Below are positions 46,700 to 50,685 of a stretch of 50,685 nucleotides of DNA, piece after piece. Every line of letters begins with the position of its first letter. Position 1 is the first letter of the stretch. The notes under the pieces are model-generated. The model was not told the DNA's origin. It saw nothing but the letters and a program-made list of their open reading frames with translations, and did not search any database. Origin of the DNA: Pseudomonadota bacterium (lineage in GTDB: Bacteria > Pseudomonadota > Gammaproteobacteria > Burkholderiales > JAKAFK01); assembly GCA_021817985.1 (NCBI GenBank), contig JAKAFK010000021.1, forward strand, positions 1-50,685, read 5' to 3'. Position numbers and translations under genes: made by a program.

Positions 46700-47521
46700 A
46701 TGAACAACTTGCAGTCCATTATCGAAGAAGCATACGAACGGCGCGCGGACATAACCCCGAAAACGGTCGATTCCCAGCTCAAAGACAGCATCGAACATGT
46801 CATTGGGGCGCTCGACCGCGGAGAATTGAGAGTCGCCGAGAAGGCGGACGGCCAATGGATCACGCATCAATGGGTCAAGAAGGCCGTCCTCCTGTCCTTC
46901 CGCATGGAAGACAACCAATTCATGAAAGGGGGCTTCACGAATTACTACGACAAGGTTCCCTCCAAGTTCTCGGACTACAATTCGCGCGACTTCCGCGAAG
47001 GCGGCTTTCGCGTCGTCCCGCCGGCAACCGCGCGAAAAGGCTCGTTCATTGCCCGCAATGTGGTTCTCATGCCCTCCTACGTCAACATTGGCGCCTACGT
47101 GGACAGTGGCACGATGGTCGATACCTGGGCCACCGTGGGCTCCTGCGCGCAGATCGGCAAAAATGTTCACTTGTCGGGCGGCGTGGGCATCGGCGGCGTT
47201 CTGGAACCGGTGCAGGCCAACCCTACGATCATTGAGGACGACTGCTTCATCGGCGCACGCTCCGAGATCGTGGAAGGCGTGATCGTCGAAGAGGGCTCCG
47301 TGATTTCGATGGGGGTCTACATCGGGCAAAGCACCAAGATCTACAACCGCGAGACGGGGGAAGTGTCCTACGGGCGCGTGCCGGCAGGCTCCGTGGTGGT
47401 CTCCGGCAGCCTGCCCAGCAGCGATGGCAAATACAGCCTCTACTGCGCGGTCATCGTCAAGCAGGTGGACGCGAAGACCCGCTCCAAGGTAGGGATCAAC
47501 GAGCTGCTCCGGGGCATCTGA
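46700..47521 (+). CDS. dapD: 2,3,4,5-tetrahydropyridine-2,6-dicarboxylate N-succinyltransferase
   Basis: 273 residues. N-terminal helical domain ([20 protein letters not shown]), then left-handed beta-helix hexapeptides: [60 protein letters not shown] and [19 protein letters not shown]. It uses succinyl-CoA in the step before DapC. ATG 46700 has AAGGAA upstream; a 147-bp gap separates it from dapC. Confidence 0.97.
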   Translation: MNNLQSIIEEAYERRADITPKTVDSQLKDSIEHVIGALDRGELRVAEKADGQWITHQWVKKAVLLSFRMEDNQFMKGGFTNYYDKVPSKFSDYNSRDFREGGFRVVPPATARKGSFIARNVVLMPSYVNIGAYVDSGTMVDTWATVGSCAQIGKNVHLSGGVGIGGVLEPVQANPTIIEDDCFIGARSEIVEGVIVEEGSVISMGVYIGQSTKIYNRETGEVSYGRVPAGSVVVSGSLPSSDGKYSLYCAVIVKQVDAKTRSKVGINELLRGI

Positions 47522-47828
47522 ACGCGCTGCTGCGCGCGCCGGCGCCGTGGGCAACCGCAGCCCGGCGACGCGCCGCGTCGGATCCTCCCCGTTGACGGGT
47601 GCCTTCCCGCGCCATGACCATTCGCTCCTCCCTGCCGGGCGCGCAGCTTTGTGGGCTCGGCCAGGGCGTCTTCCTGCAGACCCCCCCGGACCATGCCCCT
47701 CCCTGCGGCGTCTCATCCCCATCGCCGGACATCCCGGGCCCCGCAGATCGACAGGTCCGTCGGGCGGCCCTTCGTTCTATGGCCGAAGGGATTACAATAC
47801 TATTTTCAGCGCATAGGCCAAACCCAAG
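47522..47828. other. Intergenic region between dapD and the Spx/ArsC-like gene
   Basis: 307 bp without a convincing gene. A -10-like TACAAT at 47793-47798 stands about 30 nt before the next start codon but has no good -35; it may be the promoter of the Spx/ArsC-like gene and dapE. The first 100 bp are very GC-rich. Confidence 0.4.
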
Positions 47829-49330
<1,502 letters not shown>

Positions 49331-49353
49331 CAGCCCCCTGCGAGGACACCCGA

Positions 49354-50265
49354 ATGCCATCCCACACCGATCCCTTTATCGAGGCCCGACGCTCGCTCGT
49401 CACGCTGCGCGACTGCCTGCGCTTCGCGATCAGCCGTTTCAACGAGGCGCAGCTCGCGTTCGGACACGGCACGCAAAACGCCTATGACGAGGCCGCCTAC
49501 CTGCTGCTGCACAGCCTGCACCTGCCCCTCGACACGCTCGAACCCTTCCTCGATGCGCGACTCACGACATCCGAAATCACGGCTGCGCTGGCACTCCTGG
49601 AACGGCGCACGAGAGAGCGCTTGCCGGCGGCCTACCTCACCCACGAGGCGTGGCTCGGCGAGTTCCGCTTCTATGTTGACGAACGGGTCATCGTGCCGCG
49701 CTCCTTCATCGCAGAACTCCTGCGGGAGCAATTGACACCCTGGGTCGCGGAACCCGACAAAATAGGCGCCTGCCTGGACCTTTGCACCGGATCGGGATGC
49801 CTCGCCGTGCTCATGGCCCACGCCTTCCACGCGGCGGACATCGACGCGGTCGACATCTCGCCGGAGGCGCTCGAGGTCGCGCGCCGCAACGTGGCCGACT
49901 ACGATCTCGAAGAACGCATTCGACTGCTCCCGTCCGATCTTTTCGCCGCGCTGGGGGATCGCCGCTACGATCTCATCGTGAGCAACCCGCCCTACGTCGA
50001 TGCCGCGGCCATGCAGCAACTCCCTGAGGAGTATCTCCACGAGCCGACGCTGGCCCTGGCCGCAGGCGAAGACGGACTCGATGCCGTGCGGGTGATTCTC
50101 CAGGAGGCGCCGCGCCACCTCAATAAAGATGGCCTGTTGGTCGTCGAGGTCGGCCACGACAAGCCGGCGCTGGAAGCCGCCTTCCCCGATCTGCCTTTCG
50201 TCTGGCTGGATACCGAAGGCCCTGGAGAATACGTGTTCTGCCTCAAGCGCGAGGACCTGGCCTGA
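49354..50265 (+). CDS. prmB: Ribosomal protein L3 glutamine N5-methyltransferase PrmB
   Basis: 303 residues. N-terminal helical substrate-recognition domain (LRFAISRFNEAQLAFGHGTQ), linker, then Rossmann methyltransferase with CLDLCTGSGCLAVLMAHAF (motif I), AVDISPEALEVARRN, and the signature LIVSNPPYVD (NPPY) that binds the glutamine amide. It methylates a Gln of ribosomal protein L3. GAGGA precedes ATG 49354; the gene is 23 bp after dapE. Confidence 0.95.
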   Translation: MPSHTDPFIEARRSLVTLRDCLRFAISRFNEAQLAFGHGTQNAYDEAAYLLLHSLHLPLDTLEPFLDARLTTSEITAALALLERRTRERLPAAYLTHEAWLGEFRFYVDERVIVPRSFIAELLREQLTPWVAEPDKIGACLDLCTGSGCLAVLMAHAFHAADIDAVDISPEALEVARRNVADYDLEERIRLLPSDLFAALGDRRYDLIVSNPPYVDAAAMQQLPEEYLHEPTLALAAGEDGLDAVRVILQEAPRHLNKDGLLVVEVGHDKPALEAAFPDLPFVWLDTEGPGEYVFCLKREDLA

Positions 50266-50268
50266 GCC

Positions 50269-50685
50269 ATGAACATCGCCAGCTTTTCCCTCGCCCGCCT
50301 GCCGCGCATCGAGTTCGGTGCCGGCGCCGTGCGCAAGCTGCCCGGCCTGCTGGCCCCTTACGGCAAGCGTTTCCTGCTGGTGCTGGGGCGGGCCTCCTTC
50401 GAGCAGTCGGAAGCTTGGGAACGCCTGGCCCCGCAGCTCAAGGCCGCGGGCCTGAGCTGGGACATCCTGCGCGTGCCCGGCGAGCCCTCGCCCGAGCTGG
50501 TGGACGACGCCGTGCGCGCGCATCGCCAGAGCGGCTTCCAGGCCGTGGTGGGCATCGGAGGCGGCAGCGTGCTCGACGCAGCCAAGGCCGTGGCGGGCCT
50601 GCTGATCCCCGGCAACTCGGTCATGGATCACCTGGAGGGGGTCGGCCCCGAGCTGCCCTACCGCGGCCCGGCCCTGCCCTTCATC
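50269..50685 (+). CDS. Iron-containing alcohol dehydrogenase, 5' part (runs off the window)
   Basis: The first 139 residues are present: IEFGAGAVRKLPGLLAPYG and FLLVLGRASF, then VVGIGGGSVLDAAKAVAGLL, the NAD-binding GGGS motif of the group III (iron-dependent) alcohol dehydrogenase family. The metal-binding histidines lie beyond the right edge. The ATG at 50269 lies 3 bp after the prmB stop. The substrate cannot be told from this part. Confidence 0.88.
   Translation, partial: MNIASFSLARLPRIEFGAGAVRKLPGLLAPYGKRFLLVLGRASFEQSEAWERLAPQLKAAGLSWDILRVPGEPSPELVDDAVRAHRQSGFQAVVGIGGGSVLDAAKAVAGLLIPGNSVMDHLEGVGPELPYRGPALPFI

Overview
The window is GC-rich proteobacterial DNA, about 50.7 kb, densely coding with no rRNA, tRNA, CRISPR array or insertion sequence that I could see. 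The gene order zipA-smc, the block dapC-dapD-(Spx/ArsC-like)-dapE-prmB, and a fliC-flaG-fliS-fliT-fliK-flhB-like cluster all suggest a betaproteobacterium. My best guess is a Nitrosomonadales/Rhodocyclales-like lineage, but this is inferred from gene order only.

Region 1 (1-21657, all minus strand) is a flagellar and flagellar-modification island. Read in the direction of transcription it holds: a giant six-domain glycosyltransferase and a TPR/GT-B glycosyltransferase; flagellin fliC with flaG, fliS, fliT, an 82-aa unknown, a DUF2802 protein, fliK and an flhB-like C-terminal protein; a three-gene group (PLP amino-acid decarboxylase, RimK-like ATP-grasp ligase, second PLP enzyme); and a tightly coupled glycosylation operon (TPR-GT, GT9/methyltransferase fusion, TPR protein, FkbM methyltransferase). 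At the far left is what looks like a decayed radical-SAM/SPASM C-terminus. Three sigma-28 (FliA)-type promoters with the same 8-N11-8 layout lie before the giant glycosyltransferase, before fliC and before the decarboxylase. The third is the most interesting signal in the window: it places an uncharacterised decarboxylase/ATP-grasp/PLP-enzyme system under the late flagellar sigma factor. The usual cap gene fliD is absent between flaG and fliS.

Region 2 (21993-28992, minus) holds a DUF268 protein and a five-gene operon for a 2-oxoacid:acceptor oxidoreductase: gamma, alpha and beta subunits, a GltD-like flavoprotein carrying 4Fe-4S motifs, and a NADH-oxidase/CoA-disulfide-reductase-type flavoprotein.

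Region 3 (29393-31523, plus) is gmd-fcl, which makes GDP-L-fucose, a plausible donor for the glycosyltransferases of region 1.

Region 4 (31730-41878, minus) is housekeeping: peptide deformylase, 5'-methylthioinosine phosphorylase, hypoxanthine phosphoribosyltransferase, a DsrE-like protein, galU, ligA, zipA and smc. Region 5 (42078-50685, mostly plus) holds queF, an FGGY sugar kinase, an atypical PilZ-like protein, an EamA transporter (minus), dapC, dapD, a Spx/ArsC-like protein, dapE, prmB and the start of an iron-containing alcohol dehydrogenase that runs off the right edge.
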